Source: a virus. Taken from it: DNA of 64,000 nucleotides. Below the pieces are notes generated by a model. That model was not told the DNA's origin and searched no databases. It saw nothing but the letters and a program-made list of their open reading frames with translations. Where the stretch lies: IMG/VR virus record IMGVR_UViG_3300042890_003865, positions 1 through 64,000 of that record. One strand, 5' to 3'. A program made the translations under genes and the position numbers. Below are positions 1-8,432 of the stretch, piece after piece. The first letter of the stretch is position 1. Each line of letters opens with the position of its first letter.

Positions 1-958
1 TAATAACTTTTAATTTTTGTTGTTCAGAAAGATTGTACTTACGTAAAATCTTATTTAAGTAAAGAAGTTTAGCGTTGATCAAGTTAGTTTCGTTAACTTT
101 TTGAGCTAACTCAGCAGCTTGACGCTTAATTTCCTGTAGTTCTTCACTATCATTCTTTTTATCCATCATACCTTTTTCTTCCTTCTTTTCTTCAAGCCCC
201 TTTGCTTTAGCTGCGCTTTGTGCAATTGATTGAAGCTTTTTGAAAATATCAGGATGTTTTTGTTCAAGGTAATCTGATAATTTAGCGATGCCAGCGCCTG
301 CAGCTCCTAATGCTGCGCCGCCTGCTAATCCCTGTAAAATATCCATCATTGTAGAAGCGTCTTCTTTTACTACTTCCTCATCATCAGCTTCTTCTTCCAT
401 ATTGTAGCCTTCATCGTCACCACCATCTTCCATTTCAGCAAGAAGTGCAGCGATGTCGATTTCTTCGTCTACTGATTTTTCATTATCATCGTCTCCATTT
501 TCTTCCTCAGAATCATCATCGTCAGAATGGCTTTTCTTACCTTCTTTTTGTGGCTCCATGTCATCATCACCCTCGTCTTCAACTTCCATTACTTCCTTCT
601 TTTCATCATCGTCATCACTGTCATCACCTTTTTCACCTTTTTCAAGTTCAGCTATGATTTCATCAAGATCGAAAGCTTCGTCAGCGTCACCTTCTATGTC
701 TCCTTCAGCTTCTTCTTCCATACCGTAGCCTTCGTCATCACCTTCTTTTTCATGCTTTTCCTCTTCCATTTTATTATCATCATCAGAATCTTCGTACTCT
801 TCTTCAAGATCGTCAGCTTCTTCTGATAAACGAGCGGCAAGCATTGCCTTAACTTTAGAATCAAAAGCTTCGTTTAAACTAGCTTTTGCATTCTCAATAG
901 CCATTTTTTTGATAGCATCCGCTTCTGCGATTGCTTCTTTGAGCAAATTTGTGTTCAT
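1..958 (-). CDS. Prohead core scaffold protein, gp22-like (3' end cut by window)
   Basis: The frame is open from the ATG at 958 to the window edge (319 codons), so the C-terminus is missing. After a short helical N-terminus (MNTNLLKEAIAEADAIKKMA) comes a very acidic Asp/Glu-rich middle (about residues 45-200), a small Ala/Gly-rich stretch, and a helical region with a NAKLLYLNKILRKYNLSEQQ segment near the window edge. Acidic, helical composition and a place directly downstream of the gp21-like protease fit the T4 gp22 scaffold, which fills the prohead and is digested by gp21 before packaging. The major capsid gene would be expected next, outside the window. Role assigned from position and composition, not a catalytic motif. 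Confidence 0.78.
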   Translation of the reverse strand, partial: MNTNLLKEAIAEADAIKKMAIENAKASLNEAFDSKVKAMLAARLSEEADDLEEEYEDSDDDNKMEEEKHEKEGDDEGYGMEEEAEGDIEGDADEAFDLDEIIAELEKGEKGDDSDDDDEKKEVMEVEDEGDDDMEPQKEGKKSHSDDDDSEEENGDDDNEKSVDEEIDIAALLAEMEDGGDDEGYNMEEEADDEEVVKEDASTMMDILQGLAGGAALGAAGAGIAKLSDYLEQKHPDIFKKLQSIAQSAAKAKGLEEKKEEKGMMDKKNDSEELQEIKRQAAELAQKVNETNLINAKLLYLNKILRKYNLSEQQKLKVI

Positions 959-1063
959 TTTTCCTTAAATTTTTTTTTGGATTTACGCCTATTAAAGAGG
1001 TGTAATAGATTTCTTTTTATTCAACTCTTTATAAGAAAAAGAGTATTAGGCGAATATGTCTAC

Positions 1064-1072
1064 AATAAATAT
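1064..1072 (-). promoter_or_regulatory. Late-promoter-like motif upstream of scaffold gene
   Basis: In gene sense the sequence is ATATTTATT, one base from the recurrent ATATTTATA motif. It lies about 105 bases before the scaffold start, inside the 158-base gap between scaffold and protease, the longest gap in the head module. It could give the abundant scaffold its own promoter. Confidence 0.4.
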
Positions 1073-1116
1073 ATAAAAAAAGTAAAAAAAATATATTTTA
1101 TATAAATTTTTTACTC

Positions 1117-1725
1117 TTAGCAATGACAAACCCCTGTATTATTACAGATAAGGTCTTTTATAATAGTATCTATATTCTGAAAAGATTGTGTCATTTCGTA
1201 TCCTTCTTTCAAGGTTAAATTAGCCCCTTGTGTAGATTCAAAAGATACTAAATCAAATGTCAACAATTTAAAATCGTCATTAACTACTACAGTTCCATCG
1301 TGAGATTCTTGAACACTTCCCATACCTCTAGAGCTAATCCCTACTGGAATTCCTCTACGAAGTAGCCCTGCAGCGATTCTACCTGCTGGGAACTCATCTC
1401 CATCTAAAATCTCAATATCTCCCATAACATCATCTCCTTTCCAGTAAATGTTTACTATATTATGAGATACGTTTTTAAGGTTAACCACATTAGAATCGCT
1501 ATGATCTAGCTCCCCTAAAGCACGGTTTTGCTTAACCATGTTGCTGTTATACTCTTCTATTTCTTTGCGCAGTACTCCTTCAGGATACACCCTACCATTC
1601 CTATTTTTAGCATTAGCCCTTTGTATGACTACATTCTTAATAATCATCTTCTCACCAGGCTTGTAAGCCTCAGTAAGCTTTATAGGACTTATATCTAACT
1701 TATAATATTCTGTAAGTACTTGCAT
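1117..1725 (-). CDS. Prohead core protease, gp21-like (peptidase S77 type)
   Basis: 202 residues, close to T4 gp21 (about 212). Visible motifs are GELDHSD (about residues 71-77, catalytic His) and ISSRGMGS (about 130-137, catalytic Ser), the pair expected in the herpes-assemblin-like S77 fold. In T4 this enzyme activates inside the prohead, digests the scaffold and trims capsid and internal proteins after an (I/L)xE-type site. It lies between the 1047-residue gene and the scaffold, as in T4-like head modules. The extreme C-terminus is Cys-rich (CNNTGVCHC), which is unusual. It is a good candidate for the protease that trims the many CTS-like N-termini in this window. Confidence 0.92.
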   Translation of the reverse strand: MQVLTEYYKLDISPIKLTEAYKPGEKMIIKNVVIQRANAKNRNGRVYPEGVLRKEIEEYNSNMVKQNRALGELDHSDSNVVNLKNVSHNIVNIYWKGDDVMGDIEILDGDEFPAGRIAAGLLRRGIPVGISSRGMGSVQESHDGTVVVNDDFKLLTFDLVSFESTQGANLTLKEGYEMTQSFQNIDTIIKDLICNNTGVCHC

Positions 1726-1736
1726 GTTATATATAA

Positions 1737-4700
1737 TTATCTATATTTGTTCATTTGTCTATCGGATATTACCTGTAGTGCTTGTAGTATTTTACTTTTA
1801 GGATCTATATCTTTTCTAGCTCCTTTTTCTGAGGCTTTTTGTATAAACTTTACTATTGTTTTTTCTACGTGACCTAAATTAGGATTTTTTTGTATTCCTT
1901 TAGACAATGTTCTATCTCTCATGTAATCACTAGCTAACTCTTCAGCATTTTTAAGCTGCTGGTCCATTGGGACATTGTCATCAAACATAGAGTCTATTTC
2001 TTTTTCGTCAGCCTCAGCCACTCTACCGCCTCTCATAGTCAATGTATTTGGTTCAAAAGGACGTGCCATTTGAGATCCTAATGGACTATCAGCCATATCA
2101 TTTAAATCGTCAGGACGAGCTATTTCGTAGCCTTTAGGAGCATAAGAGTTAAATATGGCAACTCCTTCATCTCCTAACTCATGAACAAGCTTATTTACAA
2201 TAGAATGTTTTTCTGTTCCGTTATACCTTACATAAGGATCTTTGTTATCTTGAAATCCCCATTCGTATTTTTTCATGTATTCTTCAAGACGCTTTTTTTT
2301 TACTTCAGGACCTTGTGCGCCCATATATTGGTCTATACCTGCTTCTTGAAGAGCTTTTCTAATACGTGTACGGATATACGCCTCTAGTTTAGACTCTGTT
2401 GCTGGGCTTGGGAATACTCTATCTAAAACTCCTTTAAGAGGTTCTTTAATATCATTTATTTTTCTAGGAGATCCAAATTGATCACTATTATCTGGGTTAT
2501 ATACCCCTGTTACATTTCCACTCTTTGTACCAGTAAATGTAGCTTGAGAATTGTCATCTAGAGTAATAACTAATTCATTTTTTTCTTTATTAAAAGTAGC
2601 CTTTACAGCATTTCCTGTAACCTGCGCCACTTTGTCCAAATCATTTGGGTCTGATTCTATGACAAAAGATATTTGTGTTTTTAACTTAGCTTCGTCTTCT
2701 TTGGAAAGTTCTTCTTTTACATTTTTTTCTGATACGTCACTTTTTCTAGTTAGATTTATTCCGTATTTAGGTAGATTTATTTTACTAACAGTAATATAAT
2801 TAGTAGAACCCAAACTATTCTTAAGATCATCTGCTTCTTTTTCTGTAGGAAATCCTTTAATAACACGTTTATCAGCTTTATTTACTACAAAGTACAAAGC
2901 TGGTCCTCCTTTTTCTGATTTTACAGGTTCATTTAATGGAACGGGGCTGTTTACTTTTAAAACTCCTTTTACAGTATCGTATATTGTGTTTCCAGTGTCT
3001 TTAGATATGCCTCTTTTTTTCTCCATTTCAAAATCAAATGAAGGTTGTTTTTGAGCCCCGGCGTCTATTTTAAAATCAGGAACAAGTTTTTTAATCCTAC
3101 TTAAAGGCATGATTAAATCTTCGCTTTTTTTGTCTCCTATTTTAAAATTAACGCTATACACTTTATCCCCAGGTTGCACCTTTCCTACTAATGCCGCTAC
3201 GTCTTTTGGATTTGTAGGATCAAAATAAGAATCATCGGCTGTTCTAACTTTCTTTTCTCCTGAAAGGCTTCTATACCCTCTTAGTTTCTTTTCTGCATCT
3301 TGTGTTTTAGGTTCTTCCCCTTTAGTAGGTTTATTTTTTTTATACTCTTCTTCCGGTACTATAGACTCCACTCCACTTAATTTTGGAGTTCTTGAAAGTC
3401 TTTCAATATTCTCAGCTTGTCTTTTATCTAAAAACACTTTGTATATTCCAGGTGCATATTTAGACACTTTACCTGAATCATACCTTTTTGCTAGATCAAG
3501 TGCAGGTGCAGTAAAATTTCCTTCATCATCAGTAGCAAGAGTTACTGCGTAGTATTGTTTTTCCCTTTTTTGTATATCTTCAGATATTCTTTGGCTGCTT
3601 TTCATTTGTTTCATTTTATCGTACGCGTATTTAATTCTATTATATAAATCTGGATTTTCTGTAAAACCCTTTATATAATTTTTTATATCTTCTATTATCC
3701 TGTCTGTATCTTTTTCACTAACGCTGAGATCTAAAATAGATTTTAAAAAATCTATCATTTTATTATAATACTTTTTATGAGATAATTTTTTATCTTCTTC
3801 ATCTCTGGTATCGTCTACAGAATCAGAGTAGTTTTGTATTATATTCCTTAGTGTAGATACATTATTTCGATCAGTTATAAAACTATCAACTTTGCCTTTT
3901 GTCTTACTGTCAGTTTTTTTTGTAGGAACAGCAGGTTTTTCTTTTTTCACATCAGCACTTGCCGATTTTTTTGGATCTTCAGTCGCACTACCATCCTCAC
4001 TTCCAGAATAATAATATTTCTCAAAAGAGCTATAAAGTTTTGGCCTTTCTAATGTAGTTTCTAGACTGTTAAGTACTGAATCTTCAAAATCCTCATTACC
4101 CTCTGCTTCTATTTTTACAAACTTTTTTATTTCGTCAGAAAGATTTTTTCTAACTTCTTCTTCTTTTTTAGAAGCTTTTACTCTTTCTTCTTGTGAGGCA
4201 TTTAAATTATATTTAGTTGCAAAATTTACTATAAGACTCTTTATATACTTTTGTATTTCTGGTCTTAGGAAAAATTCAGCAATTTTTAATTTTTCTGGTT
4301 TTGCGGCCGTAGGGTCTTTTCTTTTAAGTTTTTTATTCCTTTCTATATCTTCTAAATAAGTTAGATAATCCATTAAAGATGTGTTTCTAACTCCTATCCC
4401 TTTTTCATATATATCTTTAAGAGGTACCAACTCCAGTTTATGTTCGTCTGATAAATTTTTATTGGTTTTCTCTAGTTGATCTTTTGATAAGTAAATAAAA
4501 TTTTTAGTTGCAAACTTTTTAACAACATCAGAACCTTTTGCACCTCTATTATATTCTTTAGTTGACGTATAGTATATATCTTTGCTATGCTCTGGTTGAT
4601 CACTTGGTACTATAGAAGCTGCTATTTTATAATTATTTTTTAAACTGTCATATTCTGACTTTGTTAGTTTTCTATATATTACGTAGTAATGTCTTTTTTG

Positions 4701-4880
4701 ACTATCAACTATATTTTTAAAAGCTATTTCGTGTACGCTTCCTTCTGAAAAAGAAGACTTCGTAGATGGGTAAGTATCTCTAGTTCGTAGAGGAGTACTC
4801 CCAGCATCTGCTACTTTTAAAGATTTTATTTTATCTAAATCTTCTTTTAAGCTATAAAATATTATATCACTAAAAGTCAT
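1737..4880 (-). CDS. Large uncharacterised head-module protein (1047 aa)
   Basis: Not recognised. A long Lys/Glu/Ser-rich, largely hydrophilic protein encoded between the protease and a DUF5661-like gene, in the same leftward run and 11 bases upstream of the protease gene. The N-terminus (MTFSDIIFYSLKEDLDKIKS) is helical, the middle (about 290-345) is low-complexity Lys/Ser/Thr, and a more conserved-looking block near residues 855-985 holds MARPFEPNTLTMRGGRVAE. No membrane segment or enzyme motif is visible. Its position among portal, protease and scaffold suggests a virion or internal head protein. It is far larger than T4 gp67 or gp68, which occupy this neighbourhood in T4. Confidence 0.55.
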   Translation of the reverse strand: MTFSDIIFYSLKEDLDKIKSLKVADAGSTPLRTRDTYPSTKSSFSEGSVHEIAFKNIVDSQKRHYYVIYRKLTKSEYDSLKNNYKIAASIVPSDQPEHSKDIYYTSTKEYNRGAKGSDVVKKFATKNFIYLSKDQLEKTNKNLSDEHKLELVPLKDIYEKGIGVRNTSLMDYLTYLEDIERNKKLKRKDPTAAKPEKLKIAEFFLRPEIQKYIKSLIVNFATKYNLNASQEERVKASKKEEEVRKNLSDEIKKFVKIEAEGNEDFEDSVLNSLETTLERPKLYSSFEKYYYSGSEDGSATEDPKKSASADVKKEKPAVPTKKTDSKTKGKVDSFITDRNNVSTLRNIIQNYSDSVDDTRDEEDKKLSHKKYYNKMIDFLKSILDLSVSEKDTDRIIEDIKNYIKGFTENPDLYNRIKYAYDKMKQMKSSQRISEDIQKREKQYYAVTLATDDEGNFTAPALDLAKRYDSGKVSKYAPGIYKVFLDKRQAENIERLSRTPKLSGVESIVPEEEYKKNKPTKGEEPKTQDAEKKLRGYRSLSGEKKVRTADDSYFDPTNPKDVAALVGKVQPGDKVYSVNFKIGDKKSEDLIMPLSRIKKLVPDFKIDAGAQKQPSFDFEMEKKRGISKDTGNTIYDTVKGVLKVNSPVPLNEPVKSEKGGPALYFVVNKADKRVIKGFPTEKEADDLKNSLGSTNYITVSKINLPKYGINLTRKSDVSEKNVKEELSKEDEAKLKTQISFVIESDPNDLDKVAQVTGNAVKATFNKEKNELVITLDDNSQATFTGTKSGNVTGVYNPDNSDQFGSPRKINDIKEPLKGVLDRVFPSPATESKLEAYIRTRIRKALQEAGIDQYMGAQGPEVKKKRLEEYMKKYEWGFQDNKDPYVRYNGTEKHSIVNKLVHELGDEGVAIFNSYAPKGYEIARPDDLNDMADSPLGSQMARPFEPNTLTMRGGRVAEADEKEIDSMFDDNVPMDQQLKNAEELASDYMRDRTLSKGIQKNPNLGHVEKTIVKFIQKASEKGARKDIDPKSKILQALQVISDRQMNKYR

Positions 4881-4885
4881 TGTTA

Positions 4886-5434
4886 TTATTTTTTAATAAC
4901 TTTCTTTTTAGGTGCATTTTTCATCTGATTTTCCTTGTCCTTAAAGTTTTTCTTTTTGACTTCAATAGGAAGATCAGCACGATTTTTCTTTTTAGCTTTG
5001 TACTCAATCATATCTAATCGAGTATAATAGTTTGGATCCTCAGCTAGATGATCTAAAGCAATTTCTTTAGCTTTATCTATATCATCAGTATGCTCAAGTT
5101 CGTGTTTCCATCCTTTACTAAACTCGTAATAGTTAACTTGATCAGGAGTAAGTTTATCTCCTTTTCCACCTTTAAGCTTTTGTTTCTTACCTTCAGTAAG
5201 AGACTCTTGCAATGATTTAAAAGCACTGAAAAAGTTATATCCTTGCTTTACTTCTGACTTTGATTCTGCATCCCACAAGTGTCCTTTTCCTTTTAATTTA
5301 GACACTGTGTCATCATAAGACATTGTGTTGGTAATAGAATCCTGATATAGAGGATTTCTTCTTACATGCCATAAGAATTCAGACTTAGACATTTCCTCTT
5401 TTATCACTTTTTGATATAGTTGCTGTGTTGTCAT
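4886..5434 (-). CDS. DUF5661-like protein, possible capsid cargo
   Basis: 182 residues. The central block GWKHELEHTDDIDKAKEIAL continuing into DHLAEDPNYYTRL (about 108-140) is the signature I know from DUF5661-type phage and environmental proteins: a conserved E-H-T-D segment and a repeated Asp/Glu-His pattern, function unknown. The N-terminus (MTTQQLYQKVIKEEMS) is a short amphipathic helix ending in Glu-Glu, like T4 capsid-targeting sequences, and the C-terminus is Lys-rich. It lies 5 bases upstream of the 1047-aa gene in the head operon. Family identification is from memory of the motif; the packaging idea is inference. Confidence 0.6.
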   Translation of the reverse strand: MTTQQLYQKVIKEEMSKSEFLWHVRRNPLYQDSITNTMSYDDTVSKLKGKGHLWDAESKSEVKQGYNFFSAFKSLQESLTEGKKQKLKGGKGDKLTPDQVNYYEFSKGWKHELEHTDDIDKAKEIALDHLAEDPNYYTRLDMIEYKAKKKNRADLPIEVKKKNFKDKENQMKNAPKKKVIKK

Positions 5435-5435
5435 T

Positions 5436-5651
5436 TTATAATCCTTTTTTAAAAAGTCTTTTATATTCAGAAGCCAAGTCTATAGACTCAGCCCATTTTC
5501 CTATTTTTTTAGTTACAAGTATTCCTTTTTTTCTTTTAGCTTTTGTACCTCCAGCTCCACCAAAAGCATACTTCGTTGCTACTCCCTCACCGTCTCCAGG
5601 AGTAACATGTCCTTGATCTGCTGCAGGAGCTCCTCCCCCAGTAGTAGACAT
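5436..5651 (-). CDS. Small Gly/Lys-rich head-module protein
   Basis: I start it at the ATG at 5651 (71 aa), which follows the previous stop (5662-5664) without overlap. A longer reading would need a TTG at 5693 inside the upstream gene. The N-terminal half is Gly/Ala/Thr-rich (MSTTGGGAPAADQGHVTPGD) and the rest is basic with a helical end (SEYKRLFKKGL). No known domain is visible. Tight packing between two head-module genes suggests a small structural or internal head protein. Confidence 0.55.
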   Translation of the reverse strand: MSTTGGGAPAADQGHVTPGDGEGVATKYAFGGAGGTKAKRKKGILVTKKIGKWAESIDLASEYKRLFKKGL

Positions 5652-5661
5652 TTCTTTTACT

Positions 5662-6510
5662 TTATTTTTTGGTATTTTCGAGTTCTTTTTCAAGTTGATA
5701 AAAATATAATAAATTTTCTAACTCTAAATCAGATACTAATCTTCCAGAAGGTACAGTCCTTATTATGTTTATTACTTCGTCTAATTTAATCTTTCTTACA
5801 GGATCCGATATATTTTTAGACAAACTAGATAACTTTGTTTTTAGCCTGTCGTATTCTTCATTTACGTACTCCTTAAAAGATTCAGGAGTTGATATATCGC
5901 TTATGTACCTTTTTAAAAGTTTCTTTTGGCTTTCATTTAAATCAGCGTACTTCTCATTAAACTTCTGAATCATTAATTTGTACACAAGAGCCTTGGTACC
6001 TTTATCATAACTAGCAAATTCTGCTAGTACAGGATCCACATCCTTAGTCTTATGGCTAACACAAATGTCTTCCATTATGGAAAACTTGTATTTAATCTCA
6101 GATTCTGGGTCTATTTTATCGCTTTGGTTTACTTCGAAAAGCATGTACACAGAAGCAAGAGTTTTATAATTTTCTATTTTAGTTTTAAAAAAATCTTCTA
6201 AATTATAATTTTCTTTTATCTGAGATATTAGCTCGTATTTTTGTCTTGCCAATACGTTTTTATTGATCTTTTTATGTGCTTGTAAAGCAGTATCAATTAC
6301 TGTATTTGCCTTGGCTTCAGATAAGTTCTTGTTTGAAAGCAAAGCTTTGTATATACGGTACTCTTTGGCAATAAGAGTATCGTTGAAATTCTTTTTAAGA
6401 ATATCCACAGCTTTAGACTCCTTATTATTGAGGGTATCAGTAGTTATCTGCCTGATTAACAGCTCAAAAAGCAGTCCCGTGTTTCGAAGTTTATTATGTT
6501 TAAGCTTCAT
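5662..6510 (-). CDS. Conserved T4-like head-module protein downstream of portal
   Basis: 282 residues, mostly helical and Lys-rich, no membrane segment. The opening MKLKHNKLRNTGLLFELLIR is a pattern I associate with a conserved protein encoded just after the portal in many marine T4-like phages (K..KRNT...E.L.R). Function is not known; the slot corresponds to the T4 gp67/gp68 prohead core genes. A late-type motif stands 16 bases upstream at 6526-6534. Family recognition moderate, role inferred from position. Confidence 0.6.
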   Translation of the reverse strand: MKLKHNKLRNTGLLFELLIRQITTDTLNNKESKAVDILKKNFNDTLIAKEYRIYKALLSNKNLSEAKANTVIDTALQAHKKINKNVLARQKYELISQIKENYNLEDFFKTKIENYKTLASVYMLFEVNQSDKIDPESEIKYKFSIMEDICVSHKTKDVDPVLAEFASYDKGTKALVYKLMIQKFNEKYADLNESQKKLLKRYISDISTPESFKEYVNEEYDRLKTKLSSLSKNISDPVRKIKLDEVINIIRTVPSGRLVSDLELENLLYFYQLEKELENTKK

Positions 6511-6525
6511 TGTATATTGATCTTC

Positions 6526-6534
6526 TATAAATAT
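6526..6534 (-). promoter_or_regulatory. Late-promoter-like motif ATATTTATA
   Basis: Exact ATATTTATA in gene sense, 16 bases before the ATG at 6510, in the 26-base gap after the portal gene. One of about a dozen exact copies placed before leftward genes. Confidence 0.5.
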
Positions 6535-6536
6535 TA

Positions 6537-8390
6537 CTAAATATCTTCATTAAGTATGTTACTCTCGTCTAAAAGCTGAGATTCATCTCTTTTTTCTTCA
6601 AAAAGGACTATTTTCTTCTTTCTTTTAGTTTCCAACCCCTTTAAAGAGGTTTCTAACTGGAATGTGCTTATTTTATCCTTCCTAGTCTTGTCAAACGGAG
6701 TTTCAGGTTTCATACCCTTCGATCCTAAAGGATCTCTTCCAAAAGCAGACTTGTCTGTTTTGAATATGGAAGCTTTCTCTTTAGGTCTTCCAACAGGGTT
6801 TTTTTCCATTTCATCATATCCATCAGGCACATCAGAACTAGGCTTCTCATCATTACTAGAATAAACAGAAGCAAGGTCATGAGGAGTTCCGTAAGATTCT
6901 CCAGAAAGTGCTGGATCATTACCTTCGTTTTCTATTTGATTGTAGCGGAATGTTCTCTTGACATCTTCTACTATTAGATCTCTTTCTTGGTTGAGTTGGT
7001 CTTCAGACATTTGGAATATCTTATCCCCAATCCAATCACTAGAGAATATCTTTTTATCCATTATATCACCAGCAAGGGATACTTTTTCTTTCAGTAAAGC
7101 TATCTTCTCTTGTTCGTATATTATAGAAGGATTGTTTAATTCTAATGCAAAATTTAGTAAATCAGCATCTTCAAATCCTTGTACATATAAATGAATTATA
7201 GCTATTTTTTCTAGTTCACTGATTATAATTCTTTGTAATCTTTCTATCGTTCTACTAAACCTAACATCTAAAGCACTTATGGTAGACTTTCCATTGAGTT
7301 CATCAGAGTAGTTTAAGAATGATTTAGGAACCTTTAGGGAACCTAGCATGAGATCTCTAAGGAATTCCACGTCTTCTATACCAGCGTACTCTAATCCTTT
7401 AGTAGTATCTATTTTAGTAGTGTTGTCTCCAGGACGTACAGGAATATAAAAATCTTCCAACATGTTCTGTACGTTGAACTTCAGGTTATAATCCCCTGTC
7501 TGATTATCTACAAATGGAGTTTTTTTCATTCCATTAATAGTCTGTTGCACAAACGCATTAACTTCATTAGGAGGTATATTACCTACGTTGATGTAGAATA
7601 CACGCTTCTCAGGAGCCCTCATAATCCTATGCAAAAGCATAGCATCCATCATGAGAGTATATTGCTTAAAATACTTCCTTGCAGGCTCTATGTAAGATCT
7701 ACCAAATGGCAAATAATTAGTGTCTGTTAGTAATCTAAAATGCGCTATTTCAAAATTCTCAAAAGATTCTTTATTCCTTGTAGCTGTAGTTCCTCCAGCA
7801 ACGGCTACAGGATCGTACACAAATTTAATGTATGATGGATTGTTTGGATCCTGTCCTTCTTCTCTTATCATATCATAAACAGACAGAGGACTAACATTAT
7901 ATACCCCGTATTTTTCAGCGATATCCAACTTAAGAAAGAAATCTCCGTATTTACACATAGATCTAATCCACATAGGCAGATTAAATTCAATGTTTAACAC
8001 TTGATAAAAAAGGTTGTATAAAATTTTTTGTATATTTTCATTACTACTTCTAATCTTAAGAACCTCATTAGTTTCTCCTTTTAGAGTAGCTTCTTCACAT
8101 AGGATGTCTAAAACAGAAGATATAATACCATCTGTGTCCATAGCCTCATAATCTGCATACAACTGAAGTCTAAGTGTTTGATAGTTTAAGGTAGGGTTAA
8201 ATTGCATCCTTTGGCCTGCCTTATGAAGCCTGGTAAATCTATCTACAAGAGAGTTGGTTTGTAATTGACCAAAAGACTGTATTCTTTCTACATCTGCCAC
8301 CTTCAATTGCTTACCTCCAACATTGCGGATAACCACATCTGTTGAGAATAAACGTTTGAGCCTCGGAAATAAACTTTTGTCTACTGGCAT
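6537..8390 (-). CDS. Portal vertex protein, gp20-like
   Basis: 617 residues; T4 gp20 is 524. The region with MLLHRIMRAPEKRVFYINVG (about 255-275) followed by NIPPNEVNAFVQQ is the hallmark of gp20-family portals, and LMLGSLKVPKSFLNYSDELN and the RFSRTIERLQRIIISELEK helix also fit. Portals form the dodecameric ring at one capsid vertex through which DNA is packaged, and dock the terminase encoded just upstream. The C-terminal 120 residues are hydrophilic and end in an acidic LDESNILNEDI tail, an extension over T4. The start ATG at 8390 is preceded by a late-type motif. Confidence 0.95.
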   Translation of the reverse strand: MPVDKSLFPRLKRLFSTDVVIRNVGGKQLKVADVERIQSFGQLQTNSLVDRFTRLHKAGQRMQFNPTLNYQTLRLQLYADYEAMDTDGIISSVLDILCEEATLKGETNEVLKIRSSNENIQKILYNLFYQVLNIEFNLPMWIRSMCKYGDFFLKLDIAEKYGVYNVSPLSVYDMIREEGQDPNNPSYIKFVYDPVAVAGGTTATRNKESFENFEIAHFRLLTDTNYLPFGRSYIEPARKYFKQYTLMMDAMLLHRIMRAPEKRVFYINVGNIPPNEVNAFVQQTINGMKKTPFVDNQTGDYNLKFNVQNMLEDFYIPVRPGDNTTKIDTTKGLEYAGIEDVEFLRDLMLGSLKVPKSFLNYSDELNGKSTISALDVRFSRTIERLQRIIISELEKIAIIHLYVQGFEDADLLNFALELNNPSIIYEQEKIALLKEKVSLAGDIMDKKIFSSDWIGDKIFQMSEDQLNQERDLIVEDVKRTFRYNQIENEGNDPALSGESYGTPHDLASVYSSNDEKPSSDVPDGYDEMEKNPVGRPKEKASIFKTDKSAFGRDPLGSKGMKPETPFDKTRKDKISTFQLETSLKGLETKRKKKIVLFEEKRDESQLLDESNILNEDI

Positions 8391-8417
8391 TTATTTTTGA
8401 ATTTACAGTTTAATATA

Positions 8418-8426
8418 TATAAATAT
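8418..8426 (-). promoter_or_regulatory. Late-promoter-like motif ATATTTATA
   Basis: Exact ATATTTATA in gene sense, 28 bases before the portal ATG, between terminase and portal genes. Confidence 0.5.
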
Positions 8427-8432
8427 TGATTT

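Noticed and set aside
453-826. Plus-strand Ser-rich and His-rich ORFs at the left edge
   Set aside because: They are shadows of the Asp/Glu-rich scaffold gene on the minus strand; GAT/GAA repeats read as TCA/TTC on the other strand.
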